Source of the DNA: Armatimonadota bacterium
Lineage (GTDB): Bacteria; Armatimonadota; Zipacnadia; UBA1398; JAKPQA01
Length of the DNA stretch: 64,000 nt
NCBI GenBank assembly: GCA_029547025.1
Contig: JAKPQA010000022.1
Span: 1 to 64,000, forward strand
Direction: 5' to 3'
Part shown: positions 1 through 9,957 of the stretch, piece after piece
Layout of the letters: each line of letters starts with the position of its first letter
Position numbering within the stretch: the stretch's first letter is position 1
The notes under the pieces: model-generated
Database searches by the model: none
Seen by the model: only the letters and a program-made list of their open reading frames with translations
Told to the model about the DNA's origin: nothing
Translations under genes and position numbers: made by a program

Positions 1-67
1 TCCCCGAAGCTCAGGTCTGGCGGCCAGTTAGGCGGTAGAACCGAGGACCACCGCGGGCGAGCCCTGA

Positions 68-745
68 CATTCCGCATCGAATCCCCCATGCCTTCGGGAT
101 GCATCACGCAGACGGAAGCAGCGTGTTGCCGGACATGGCCCCCCATGCGAAGAGCTCCGACTCGTCGCGCGTCTGCACCGTGTCCTGCATGAACACATCC
201 AGGCCAACGAGCCGTTCCGGAACTCAACCGACGAGTGGCCGAGTTACGTCCGCCTCCACCGGCAGGTCTACGCGGCCATGAACCGTGCGCACGCCGATCT
301 GGCGATCTCTGTGTCGCTCACGTTGCACGACCGGGTGGGGCGCGAAGAGACCGAGGAACAGCCCGCGGCGCGTTGGGCGGCGGTGCGCTTTACGACCCCC
401 GCGAGACCCGAAGGTCAGCGGTCCGTGCTGTGGGCGGTGGCGGATCTCGGGCACCGGTACGATGTCCGGTTCCTCATCTGGTTCGTGTGCCGCGACCACG
501 ACGCGCTCTGGACCAGGGCCCAGGACCAGGCACCGGACACCCTCGTACTCTGGCGCGACTGTGGGCTTCCCGACGTCCCCGCCCCTGCCCTACTCCAATG
601 CAAACGCCGCCACGCGGTCGACGGCCAGGCCGGCCTTGGCGGCCCAGTAGACGCGGGTTTCCATCCGGTTCGGCGCGCCAGGCCAGTCGACTTCGATCGC
701 GAACCACTGCCACTCGCCGACGGCGGCGAACTCCCTGGCCCGTAG
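68..745 (+). pseudogene. Possible degraded ORF of unknown function
   Basis: The frame is open from just after a stop at 65-67 to a stop at 743-745, with G/C-biased third codon positions over about 150-590, which suggests real coding. There is no ATG, GTG or TTG before 278, although sequence upstream of 278 in the same frame already looks protein-like (LHRQVYAAMNRAHADLAI spans the ATG). The 3' end runs about 156 nt into the 3' end of the opposite-strand GxGYxYP gene, which is unusual for two intact genes. I see no recognisable family. It may be a 5'-truncated remnant, a gene starting at 278, or a gene with an indel. In bases 1-67 one frame ends at a stop at 36-38 and could be the tail of a gene to the left. 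Confidence 0.3.
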
Positions 746-2962
746 CGGGCGAGTGCCCAATGGCTTCCCCGTGCCCTCGTAGCCGCCGGGATTCACGTCC
801 AGCGTCGCTACCACGGCCTCCGGATCGTTCATTGGCGCCAGGAGCTTCAGCCGGAAGGCCGCCAGGCACCGCCCTGCCGGCGCATCGACGTAGGGGCCGC
901 AGATGATGTGACTCTGCGGTGAGCCCTCTCCATCGGGTGAGGCCCACGCGCGGCCGTAGAGCGCGTCGGGCTCAGGCCGCTCCATGCCGCCGGAATGGTT
1001 CAGGCTCACGGCGTCCCACACGCCGACCAGTGAGGCACTCCTCGCGGCCACACCGTTGGCCGGAACCAGGGTCACCGTCGGATGGCGCACATCCTCGCCC
1101 CAGGGGCCTTCGATGGTGAGATCAGCCTCGCGGGTCGTTGGGCCGCCCGCGAGCAACAGCATCAGACCGTCGGCCGATGTCCGGGCGCCGGGCGCGACGT
1201 TGACAGCCGTTCGAGTTTGGAACTGGCCCACGCGTGCCGTGATCCGCGCATCCGCCGGCTCGCTTGCGTTGCTGACCAGGCCGAGCGGAACTCCGGTTGG
1301 CACCCCCTCGAGCGCCGCCCACTGGATGCGCTCGTTGATTCCGCCGGCGTCGACCAGCACGCGCCCCTTCGACCACGCCGCAAGTCCTGCCATGGCCTCA
1401 TCGAGCCGCATGGGCCTGAAACGCGCCGGGTCGAGCTGGTCCGCCACCTCGCGGTAGCACGTGGCGTGGTGGGCGTAGCTGTGCAGGTCACCATAGACGA
1501 GGATCACGAAGGGCGCCTCGTGGTGCCGGGCGATGTCCTCGATGCGCCCCACAAGCCAGTCGATGGCCTTGGCGCGCTTGGTGTCATCCGCGAAGGCCTT
1601 GAACCACGTCTCCGGCGCGGTCGCCGTGGTCTGCCAGTACATGAGCCCGTGATCGATCATCGGCACGCCGGGTATCGGCATGGTGAACCGGGCGCGGCCG
1701 ACGTTGGCGCTGAGACCCATGGCGCCCGAGGCCTCCGCGTAGCGCCGCCGCACGTCGTCCTTCGCCGCCATCCACAGGTCGACGCAGCTGATGTCCGCCT
1801 TCCGGCACATCTCGCCGGTGACGCTCGCGAACTGCTCGAGGTTCGGCATGTAGTCGGGGTACGCGTAGCCGGCCCCCGAACACCCGGCGAAGAAGCAGTC
1901 CTGCTCTGTTGCCGTGTCGTAGTAGTAGCTGAGCATGGCAGGGAACAGATCGGCCATCAGCGGGTTGATGCCCCAGTTCACCGGCACCTTGCCCCGTTCG
2001 GTGTCGAACCAGCTCCCCATGAAGAAGGGCAGCGGCCCCTTCATTGTGTCGCCCTCGCTGGTCATGAAGCACACCGCGTAGCGATCGGTCTCCGGCGTCA
2101 CGTTCTCGGGCGTGTAGCTGACCCTCTGCTTGAGTGGACGTGTCTCGGGGACCTTGCTGTGGAAACTCCAGTTATACCCGTAGTGGAACGAGTAGTGTCC
2201 GTACTCGCTGATCAGCTTGCACCAGTAGTCCTCGGGTTCGCCGTAGCCGTTGATCTGCGCCGGGGCTTCGAGTGCCGCGAGGATCCGCCGGTAGCACGCG
2301 GCCTGCTCGGGGCTCCCGCCCACCTTGGTGTCGCCATAGCTCGGCATGGGCTCCGGGCACACGCCGAGGTTGAAAACAACCCCGCGGTTCTGCACCGACC
2401 AGTCCAGTCCAGCCAGCGGGCCGCACAGGCCGGTGACGATGCCCTCGCACGTGGCGTCCACGGCCAGCCCCAGGTGCCGGTTGCACTCGGGGAACACCTC
2501 GGCGATGGCCCAATCGTAGGCGGCAACGCTGTCCGCGAACTGGCCCCGCAGATCGCGCACGGTCGGCAGCCCCAGCGCCCCGATGGGCGAGGCCTCGGAG
2601 AGGAACTCAGGCGCCACCGGCAGCAGGCCCTCCGCCCCTGCGATGGTCGCGGCGACGTAGCGACCGCCGTCGACCTCGGGGTCATACACGACCAGCCCCC
2701 GGGCCTCGCCGCCGAACCTGCGGAATAGGGCAGCCAGGTCGGTCTCGGTCTCATACACGATCCCATTGCGCTCGGCGTAGATGTCCAGCCAGGGGTCATC
2801 GGGCGTGCCGAGGAACAGGCGAGGCCCCGTTCGGTTCACGAGGCCCTGTAGTGCCTCCACCGTGCAGCGAAGCTCGTAGCCAAGAGCGGCCGGGTCGAAC
2901 ACGACCGCGGGATCCCCCACGGCGCCCGTCGATGACGCGGCGAGAACGAGACAAGCCAGCAT
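590..2962 (-). CDS. Secreted GxGYxYP-family putative glycoside hydrolase
   Basis: Protein of 790 aa with an N-terminal signal peptide (MLACLVLAASSTGAVG). The diagnostic motif GAGYAYP lies near residues 363-369, within the context GCSGAGYAYPDYMP, typical of the GxGYxYP putative glycosidase family. That family is common in Planctomycetes, Verrucomicrobia and gut Bacteroidetes, and its substrate is not established. About 220 residues after the motif form a beta-rich C-terminal region. The frame continues upstream to 3148, but ATG 2962 is preceded by GGAGG at 5-nt spacing and begins the signal peptide, so it is chosen. The gene is divergent from the GH42-like gene across a 211-bp gap. Inference: an exported polysaccharide-processing protein. 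Family assignment is fairly sure; the reaction is not. Confidence 0.85.
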   Translation of the reverse strand: MLACLVLAASSTGAVGDPAVVFDPAALGYELRCTVEALQGLVNRTGPRLFLGTPDDPWLDIYAERNGIVYETETDLAALFRRFGGEARGLVVYDPEVDGGRYVAATIAGAEGLLPVAPEFLSEASPIGALGLPTVRDLRGQFADSVAAYDWAIAEVFPECNRHLGLAVDATCEGIVTGLCGPLAGLDWSVQNRGVVFNLGVCPEPMPSYGDTKVGGSPEQAACYRRILAALEAPAQINGYGEPEDYWCKLISEYGHYSFHYGYNWSFHSKVPETRPLKQRVSYTPENVTPETDRYAVCFMTSEGDTMKGPLPFFMGSWFDTERGKVPVNWGINPLMADLFPAMLSYYYDTATEQDCFFAGCSGAGYAYPDYMPNLEQFASVTGEMCRKADISCVDLWMAAKDDVRRRYAEASGAMGLSANVGRARFTMPIPGVPMIDHGLMYWQTTATAPETWFKAFADDTKRAKAIDWLVGRIEDIARHHEAPFVILVYGDLHSYAHHATCYREVADQLDPARFRPMRLDEAMAGLAAWSKGRVLVDAGGINERIQWAALEGVPTGVPLGLVSNASEPADARITARVGQFQTRTAVNVAPGARTSADGLMLLLAGGPTTREADLTIEGPWGEDVRHPTVTLVPANGVAARSASLVGVWDAVSLNHSGGMERPEPDALYGRAWASPDGEGSPQSHIICGPYVDAPAGRCLAAFRLKLLAPMNDPEAVVATLDVNPGGYEGTGKPLGTRPLRAREFAAVGEWQWFAIEVDWPGAPNRMETRVYWAAKAGLAVDRVAAFALE

Positions 2963-3173
2963 GATGACCTCCGGAGCCCATCGGCGGCGGGCCAAGTGGC
3001 TCGTGTGTTCGGCCGGGCGCCCGGAGCGTCCTCCGCGCCCCATGCCAGCCGTCGAGCGGGCCTCCGTGGGTCCCGACTCGCGACGCATGCCGACCCAAGC
3101 GCCTGGCGGGAGGAGGGATGCGGCGCGTAGAATGGTCATGCCGCGCATCGGCGCGCGCTCGGGAGGCTACGTG

Positions 3174-5975
3174 ATGCTGCTCTGCGCCGCACTCATTGCC
3201 GCAACGCCGCTGATCGCCCAAGCTCCGGCCGAGTTGCTGTGGATCGACCTTGGACCGGCCAACCCGGGCCTGGGGCTCTCCATCCCGTCGGCCGGTGACG
3301 GCGTGAACTCCCCCGACGAGGTGGACGGCCAGGCGTGCCGTCGCGTGGCTCCGGGCTCATCGTACCTCTACGTCGCCGTCGACAACGCCCTGGTGCCCGC
3401 CGGCGACTACGACGTCTACGTCACGGTCGAGTTCTACGACGGCAGGCTCGGGCTGGCCGCCCTCGAGTACGACCGGGCCGGCGGCCAGGCCTATACGCGA
3501 GTCGACGACATGCTGCTGCTTCTCGGCAGCAAGCAGTGGCGCCGGCAGACGGTCCACATGCCCCATGCGGCTCTCTCGCACCGCGAGAACCATGGCACCG
3601 ACTTCCGTCTGTGTCTGCAAGGCCTCGCCGTGCGCCGCATTGAGGTGAGGTTCGCGCAGCCGACCGACTACAGGCCGGGGCAACTCGACCCCGCTGTCCT
3701 CGAGGCGATCCGCACGCGCATCGGCGAAGGCCTCGAACTCACGTTCGGCAACGATGTGGGCCCGGCTGAGGCGGCTCTCTACCGTGCGCTGGGCGTGACC
3801 AGTGTCGAGTCCTACGTGACCTGGCAGACCGTCGAGGACGCGGGCCAGGGGAAGTGGGATTGGAGCCGCTGGGACCGGCAGGTCGAGATCCTCGAAGGGG
3901 CCGGGCTCAAGTGGGTTCCCTTCCTCATCGCCGGGCCGGCCTACGCGAACCCCAAGTGGTTCCGCGAGTCCGACCAGTCGCACCCCTACGTGTGCTTGGA
4001 ACACGGCCTGCCCTCGAAGGTCGAGTCGCTGTGGAGCCCCACGCTGCGCCCCTGGATCCAGCGATTCCTGGCGGAGTTCGCCAACCGCTACCGAGACCGC
4101 GGCGTGATCGAGTCCGTGCTGCTCGGCATCACCGGCATATACGGCGAGTCCATCTACCCCGCCGGTCCTGAGGGGGGCTGGACCGCCGATATCCCCGGCC
4201 CCTACCACAACCACGCCGGCTGGTGGGCGGCCGACGAGTACGCGCGGGCCGCCTTCCGCCAGGCGATGCGGGAGAGCTACGGCAATGTGGGTGCGGTGAG
4301 CACGGCCTGGGGAACGGACCTGCGATCTCTGGATGAGATCGAGCCTTTCCTGCCCGACGGCGCGCCATCGCCGCGAGCCCGGCTCGACCTGGTGAACTGG
4401 TACGTGAAGACCATGACGGACTGGGCAGCCTGGTGGGTCGAAGTGACACGCGAGTGCTTCCCCGCCACCGAGATCTACCTCTGCACCGGCGGCGACGGCA
4501 ACCCGATGCTTGGCGCCGACTTCTCGGCCCAGGCCAAGGCCATCGCGCCTTTTGGGGCAGGCATTCGCATCACCAATGAGGCCAGCGACTATGCGGCGAA
4601 CTTCAGCATCACGCGCGAGGTGGCCACGGCCTGCCGAGCCTTCGGGACCTTCTTCGGCTTCGAGCCCGCTGGCGAGGTCAACGAGGATGGTGTGGTCGCA
4701 CGCATCTACAACGCCACGGCCTCAGGCGCGCGGCAACTCCATTACTACTCGCCCAATATCCTGCAGTCCGATCAAGCCATGGACAACTTCCGCGCAAACG
4801 CCCGGTTCCTCCAGCGGCGGAGCCCGGTGGTCAGCGCGGGCATCTACCTGCCCAAGACCACGTGGGCCCTCGACCCATCCGCCATCGGCCGGTGCTTCGA
4901 GGCCGCGAGGACGGTGCGTGACCGCGTCGATCTGGCTTTCGTCGACCGCACGCTGGTCGGCGAGGCGATGCCGGCCGAGGTCCGCGTGCTGGCCATCGCC
5001 GCAGCGCCATGGATCGAGCAGCCCGAGGCGCGGGCCATCGAGCGCTGGGTCGAGGCTGGTCACATCGTCGTGGCGGCGCCAGACACCGACGGCCTATTGA
5101 TGCGCACGCCCGAGGGCTCGGATACGGAGCGCGATGCGCTCTTCGCCCGGCCGCCAGCCGGCCTGTCTCTGATGCGGGTTTCGCTGGCCGGTGACCCTCC
5201 GCGGCGCTTCACGCTTCTCGTGGGCCAGGGCGATGACGCCGACTACCTCTTCGGCGACTGGTTCGGCCACGAGGCCGGCGGCGAGTGGCCGGACGTCCCG
5301 GGGGCCACCAAGCGCTGGAGCGGCGCGAAGCCGGGCGTCTTTCTGCCCATCGCGGCCGACGGCGACGCGGTGCTCACACTCGACGCCTGCCTGAGTGGCC
5401 ACTCGGTCCCCGGGCCCAACCGGGTGCTCGTCAACGGACAGCCCGTGGGCGAGATGGACCGGGTGGGTTGCGCGACCTACTCATTCCCGGTCCCACGGGC
5501 CATCCTGGCGGGACAGCCAGTGGCCCGGGTGACCTTCGAGTTGAAGACCTGGCGGCCCGTTGACTACGGCATGAACGATAGGCGCGACCTCGGGGTGGCG
5601 CTCCGGACCATCGAGATCGCCCAGGTCGGGCATGAATGGGACGCAGCTGACCACGCGCGAGTGGTCACCTCGCTGGATGCGGACATGCTCATCACGCACT
5701 GCGCGAAGCGCATCGGCCAGGGCGCCACGGTCGTGCTCCCGGCGGACCTGGAGGCCCTGGACGGCCTGGCCCAGGCCGTGGTTCTCGCGCTGGAGCGCCC
5801 CGGCATCTTCGCCCCGGGTCTCACCGGCGCGCCGGTACCCTTCGCGGAAGCCGACGGCATGTTCGTCACGCAGACACCCCAGGGACTGCTGCTGTTCAAC
5901 TCCGCGCCGGTGGGGCGGACGGTGGGGGGCGCTGCGGTGCCGGCCAAGGGCATGGCCTGGCTGGAGGGGCAGTAG
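3174..5975 (+). CDS. Secreted GH42/GH14-like (beta-galactosidase-type) glycosidase
   Basis: Protein of 933 aa with signal peptide MLLCAALIAATPLIAQA, then a beta-sandwich-like region of about 150 residues. From about residue 180 a TIM-barrel region follows, with a GH42-like opening (YRALGVTSVESYVTW, then GKWDWSRWD). A candidate acid/base Glu sits in GITGIYGESIYP (about residue 325), a segment that also resembles beta-amylase (GH14). A second candidate Glu lies in GFEPAGEVNEDG. The C-terminal 300 residues look like a trimerisation/beta-sandwich region. ATG 3174 (or GTG 3171) follows GGGAGG at 3161-3166. A TAGAAT hexamer at 3128-3133 could be the -10 element. It forms a divergent pair with the GxGYxYP gene. 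Clan GH-A membership is likely; the exact family and substrate are uncertain. Confidence 0.75.
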   Translation: MLLCAALIAATPLIAQAPAELLWIDLGPANPGLGLSIPSAGDGVNSPDEVDGQACRRVAPGSSYLYVAVDNALVPAGDYDVYVTVEFYDGRLGLAALEYDRAGGQAYTRVDDMLLLLGSKQWRRQTVHMPHAALSHRENHGTDFRLCLQGLAVRRIEVRFAQPTDYRPGQLDPAVLEAIRTRIGEGLELTFGNDVGPAEAALYRALGVTSVESYVTWQTVEDAGQGKWDWSRWDRQVEILEGAGLKWVPFLIAGPAYANPKWFRESDQSHPYVCLEHGLPSKVESLWSPTLRPWIQRFLAEFANRYRDRGVIESVLLGITGIYGESIYPAGPEGGWTADIPGPYHNHAGWWAADEYARAAFRQAMRESYGNVGAVSTAWGTDLRSLDEIEPFLPDGAPSPRARLDLVNWYVKTMTDWAAWWVEVTRECFPATEIYLCTGGDGNPMLGADFSAQAKAIAPFGAGIRITNEASDYAANFSITREVATACRAFGTFFGFEPAGEVNEDGVVARIYNATASGARQLHYYSPNILQSDQAMDNFRANARFLQRRSPVVSAGIYLPKTTWALDPSAIGRCFEAARTVRDRVDLAFVDRTLVGEAMPAEVRVLAIAAAPWIEQPEARAIERWVEAGHIVVAAPDTDGLLMRTPEGSDTERDALFARPPAGLSLMRVSLAGDPPRRFTLLVGQGDDADYLFGDWFGHEAGGEWPDVPGATKRWSGAKPGVFLPIAADGDAVLTLDACLSGHSVPGPNRVLVNGQPVGEMDRVGCATYSFPVPRAILAGQPVARVTFELKTWRPVDYGMNDRRDLGVALRTIEIAQVGHEWDAADHARVVTSLDADMLITHCAKRIGQGATVVLPADLEALDGLAQAVVLALERPGIFAPGLTGAPVPFAEADGMFVTQTPQGLLLFNSAPVGRTVGGAAVPAKGMAWLEGQ

Positions 5976-6026
5976 GTCACTTCTGGTGCCCCGGGACGTG
6001 CCGGAGGCGTTCCGCCTGCCGCCGGC

Positions 6027-7046
<1,020 letters not shown>

Positions 7047-7082
7047 CCGCCGGTCCTGGCCCCGGCGCGGGCCTAACTGAAG

Positions 7083-8207
7083 TCACCGAACGTCGATGGC
7101 GATCCGGCCCACGTCGTGGTCGCCCACCGGGTCCCGGACTTCGCAGGCGATGGAGTACCGGCCGCTCCTGGTTGGGGCCCTCCAGACGGCCCGCTGGCCC
7201 GCAACCTCCAGCTCGCCCCCGCCCCCGACAGCGGACCAGAAGTAGCGCAGGGGGTCGGCATCCGGATCTTGGGCCTCGCAACGCAGTCTCACCGTCTCAC
7301 CCGGTCGCACCGCAGCCGGTCCGGTCTCGATGCCGCGGATGCGCGGCGGCGCGTTCGGCGGGCTGGCCAGGGGCTCGTACGTGAAGTCGTGTACCCATAC
7401 CTCGGTGGGTTCGAGGCGGTCGAGGGGGTATCCGTCACCCCCTCGGAATAGCCACAGGTTCATGTCGGCGTGGTACCCACCCAATTCGGCATTGGGTATG
7501 TCGGCGTCCGGCGCCAGACCGGGCCGGTAAGTCCAGTGCCACAGGGAGTCACCATCTGCCGGCTCCCGGCCGGCCCATCCGGCGAACTCCACTCGCCGCG
7601 GGGTCCATCGGAGGCGGAACGTCAGTTCGTGGTGCGCCCCCGTGCTGAAGAGGTGGCGCTTCCCGGGCTGCCCCGTTCGGGCAGGGTCGGCCACCGGCTC
7701 AGGCTCGCCATCGCCGTCGTAGTCCCGCCACACCGGTTGCACGGCAAACTGACCGTTCAGGCCAGACTCGCTAAACCACTTCGAGATCTCCACATCCATC
7801 TCGTGCTCATCATCACGGTAGATGAACATCCCGAGCACAACTCGCCGGTGCCATTGATCGAAGTCCCCGGAGATCGACCATGTGTAGGTGCCGTAGCCAA
7901 CCGTCTCCGAAGTGATCAGTTCAGCACAAGTCCAGTTCCCCGCCGCACCCGGCGCGATCCGCAGCCGGGCGCCCCGCTCGGGATGGAGTGAGACATTCGC
8001 CCGGTCCCAGTCATTGGGCCCGGGCCCCTCATTGGCCTGATGACGAGTCTCGAAGTGAAGCCCGCGAAGGTGCGCCGGCCAGCGGCTTCCGTCGGGCCAC
8101 GGCCCCGCCCCCGGATGGGCAGCCACGGCCCCTCGCCCCACGAGGCATGGGGCGAGAGCCAGCGTCAGCAGGCCCGGCCGGACCGCCTGGCAGAGTCTAG
8201 GCCACAT
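7083..8207 (-). CDS. Secreted GH16-like beta-glucanase/concanavalin-fold protein
   Basis: Protein of 374 aa with a signal peptide (about residues 1-30). A concanavalin-type domain at about 45-255 contains the GH16 catalytic signature: E136, D138 and E140 in DDEHEMDVEIS, the ExDxE pattern of nucleophile, helper Asp and acid/base. The upstream strand YGTYTWSISGDFDQW also fits GH16. Residues about 270-374 form an Ig/PKD-like module (PGETVRLRCEAQDPDADPL). The start ATG 8207 overlaps the last 11 nt of the VOC gene; longer starts would run far into that gene. Inference: an exported endo-beta-glucan- or galactan-active enzyme; substrate unknown. Confidence 0.75.
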   Translation of the reverse strand: MWPRLCQAVRPGLLTLALAPCLVGRGAVAAHPGAGPWPDGSRWPAHLRGLHFETRHQANEGPGPNDWDRANVSLHPERGARLRIAPGAAGNWTCAELITSETVGYGTYTWSISGDFDQWHRRVVLGMFIYRDDEHEMDVEISKWFSESGLNGQFAVQPVWRDYDGDGEPEPVADPARTGQPGKRHLFSTGAHHELTFRLRWTPRRVEFAGWAGREPADGDSLWHWTYRPGLAPDADIPNAELGGYHADMNLWLFRGGDGYPLDRLEPTEVWVHDFTYEPLASPPNAPPRIRGIETGPAAVRPGETVRLRCEAQDPDADPLRYFWSAVGGGGELEVAGQRAVWRAPTRSGRYSIACEVRDPVGDHDVGRIAIDVR

Positions 8208-8607
8208 CAATGCCTGCCCCAAGCTGTCGGCTCTCAGGCGTGTAGCCATGCAGCTCGATCCGGTTTCCGTCCGGATCGCTGAGCCAGGCCTGCCAACTGC
8301 GGTCGGACCCAAAGTACGGATCCGTCACATCGACGCCACGGGCGCGGAGCGTGCGAACGGCCTCGGCCACGTCGTCGACCTCCAGGCAGAAGTGCTGGTA
8401 CGACTGGCCGTCACGCGCGCCGGCATGGTCACCCGAGAACAGCTCGACGAACGTTCGGTGCCCCACATGCAGGTAGACCCCGAAACGCTCGCCCTCGTCG
8501 TTGACGAAGTCGAAAGCCGGCCGTAGCCCCAGCACGTCTCGGTAGAACGCCTCCGACGCCTCGAGGTCGCGAACCAGGAAGCAGACGTGAGCCAAACCTC
8601 GGACCAT
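8197..8607 (-). CDS. VOC (glyoxalase/bleomycin-resistance) family protein
   Basis: Protein of 136 aa with the double beta-alpha-beta-beta-beta arrangement of vicinal-oxygen-chelate proteins. The first module starts GLAHVCFLVRDLEASEAFYRDVLGL with the first metal-ligand His (H7). The second starts YQHFCLEVDDVAEAV and ends SDPDGNRIELHGY with the conserved Glu. These features fit a glyoxalase I-like or dioxygenase-like fold, but the reaction cannot be told from sequence. It starts 2 bp after the lipoprotein stop and overlaps the GH16-like start, so it is inside the operon. Confidence 0.85.
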   Translation of the reverse strand: MVRGLAHVCFLVRDLEASEAFYRDVLGLRPAFDFVNDEGERFGVYLHVGHRTFVELFSGDHAGARDGQSYQHFCLEVDDVAEAVRTLRARGVDVTDPYFGSDRSWQAWLSDPDGNRIELHGYTPESRQLGAGIDVA

Positions 8608-8609
8608 GG

Positions 8610-9521
8610 CTAGCCGCCGTCCTGTGGTGTGCCCGACACGCCGCCGCCCATCCCCGGGCCGCCCGGTCCTCTGCCCATACCCCCGCCGCCGGGCCCTTTG
8701 CCCATGCCCATGCCCATGCCGCCCATCTTGCCCATCTTCTCGGCCATGGCCTTCATGTCGGCTTCGCGCATCTTCTCATACTTGGCGTACTGCTCTTTGC
8801 TAAGGATCTTCCGCATCTCGGCTTCGAAGTTCTTCGCGTTCTCCTGACCCCGCTTCTGCCACTGGTCGGGCGTGAGCTTCTGGCCAGATTTCATCGCCTG
8901 CTCGAGGCCTTTCCTCTGCTTCTCGAAAAGCGCCTCGATCTTCGTCACCTGTTCCGATGACAGGCCCAGCTCCTTCTTCATCCTGTCTCGGTACTCGGCG
9001 CGCATCCTCTCGAACTGCTGCCGGCCGCGTTCCCGGATCTGCTCGCCCATCTTGGCGCGCTCCTGGCGGGGGACGACGCTATCCAGCTTCCTCTCACGCT
9101 CTTCGGCGAGCTGCTTCGCCTTCGCCGCCTTCTGCTCATCGGACAGCGACTTGTCGGTGCCGATGGCCATCAGTTTCTTCTGATAGCCCTCGTAGATGGA
9201 CGTCATCTCGGTCTTCTGCTTCTCCGTCAGGCCATCGGTGGGGCTCTTGCCGCCCGGAGCGCCAGGTGCCTTGCCGGCCTCCTTTTCCGTCGCGCCGGCC
9301 TCCTCGGCTTCCCCCTCTACCTCCGGCGTCCCCGCTGGCTCGACCTCACCCGCGTCCTGGTCTGACGACGGGCCACCGGTTGCGTCAGCCCGCGTGCCCT
9401 TCTCTCCCGACCCGATGCCCGAGACCGTCACCGGTTCCGTCGAGTCCTCGTCGCTCTTACATCCGGCACTCACCATGATGCCCAGAATCAGTGCAAGCAG
9501 TGCCAACGGCATGAGCCGCAT
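8610..9521 (-). CDS. Lipoprotein with coiled-coil core and Gly/Met-rich tail
   Basis: Protein of 303 aa. N-terminus MRLMPLALLALILGIMVSAGC contains a lipobox (SAG then Cys), so it is probably a lipid-anchored exported protein. Residues about 25-95 are low-complexity Glu/Gly/Ala/Thr. Residues about 100-255 are highly charged and helical, with repeats resembling CpxP/Spy-type LTxxQ proteins (TDGLTEKQKTEM, LGLSSEQVTKIEALFEKQ). The last 40 residues are Gly/Met/Pro-rich (MGGMGMGMGKGPGGGGMGRG). ATG 9521 is preceded by GGGAGGAAT; a longer frame upstream lacks a signal. First gene of the minus-strand cluster. Periplasmic chaperone-like or metal-sensing roles are possible but unproven. Confidence 0.75.
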   Translation of the reverse strand: MRLMPLALLALILGIMVSAGCKSDEDSTEPVTVSGIGSGEKGTRADATGGPSSDQDAGEVEPAGTPEVEGEAEEAGATEKEAGKAPGAPGGKSPTDGLTEKQKTEMTSIYEGYQKKLMAIGTDKSLSDEQKAAKAKQLAEERERKLDSVVPRQERAKMGEQIRERGRQQFERMRAEYRDRMKKELGLSSEQVTKIEALFEKQRKGLEQAMKSGQKLTPDQWQKRGQENAKNFEAEMRKILSKEQYAKYEKMREADMKAMAEKMGKMGGMGMGMGKGPGGGGMGRGPGGPGMGGGVSGTPQDGG

Positions 9522-9911
9522 CGCCCATTCCTCCCATGGGGCCACGGGGGCCCACGGCAAAAGACGCACACCGCCCCGGCGGGTTCAAACAATCGCGCGC
9601 CCCGCACGAAGCAGACGCAGGGCAGTTCGCGTACAGGCCGGGGGGTCCCTCTGGCGCGGATGGCTGTGTTGCCTACCCGAATAGCCCGGTACTGGTTCGC
9701 GACAAGGGCCCAAGCGCCTGGTTGCGGAGGGCCGCCACGGGGCGAACCACGCGGGTCAGACGTGGGGGAGTCCAACGCGCCCATTCCCGGCCCCTGAGTG
9801 CGGCGTGAAGGCGCGTTCGGGTGCGATCCGTCGGCCATGCGGCCCACCCGGTCCGCCGATCGGCTCTGGGCCGGAAGCGGGTGGGCCATGGCTTGCGCTG
9901 GGCGCGAAAAC
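9522..9911. other. Divergent intergenic region, no gene seen
   Basis: About 390 bp between the lipoprotein start (minus) and the first NrdR-like box (plus). I find no ORF with plausible codon use and no RNA gene. It should hold the minus-strand promoter for the lipoprotein-VOC-GH16-corA cluster; no clear -35/-10 pair is visible for it. A TTGCGC at 9893-9898 could be the -35 of the plus-strand nrdD promoter. Confidence 0.5.
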
Positions 9912-9927
9912 ATACTACATATTGTGG
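9912..9927 (+). promoter_or_regulatory. NrdR-like operator box 1
   Basis: The 16-mer ATACTACATATTGTGG matches 12 of 16 positions of an idealised NrdR box (ACACTATATATAGTGT), including the central AT-rich core and the ACT...TGTG arms. It is the most A/T-rich stretch in this intergenic region. NrdR represses ribonucleotide reductase operons, and its boxes usually occur in pairs over the promoter; a partner lies 30 bp downstream. It probably overlaps the nrdD -10 region. Confidence 0.7.
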
Positions 9928-9941
9928 CGAACAAGCGAGTG

Positions 9942-9957
9942 CCACTGTCAGTTGTGG
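9942..9957 (+). promoter_or_regulatory. NrdR-like operator box 2, within an inverted repeat
   Basis: The 16-mer CCACTGTCAGTTGTGG matches 9 of 16 positions of the same idealised box, with both outer arms conserved and a degenerate core. It begins 30 bp after box 1 (14-bp gap), close to the three-helical-turn spacing of tandem NrdR boxes. The arms extend to a perfect 7-bp inverted repeat, GTGCCAC and GTGGCAC (9940-9946 and 9954-9960). Confidence 0.55.

Noticed and set aside
1082-2728. A 548-codon open frame opposite the GxGYxYP gene
   Set aside because: Arg/His/Val-rich shadow translation; the minus strand carries the recognisable protein.
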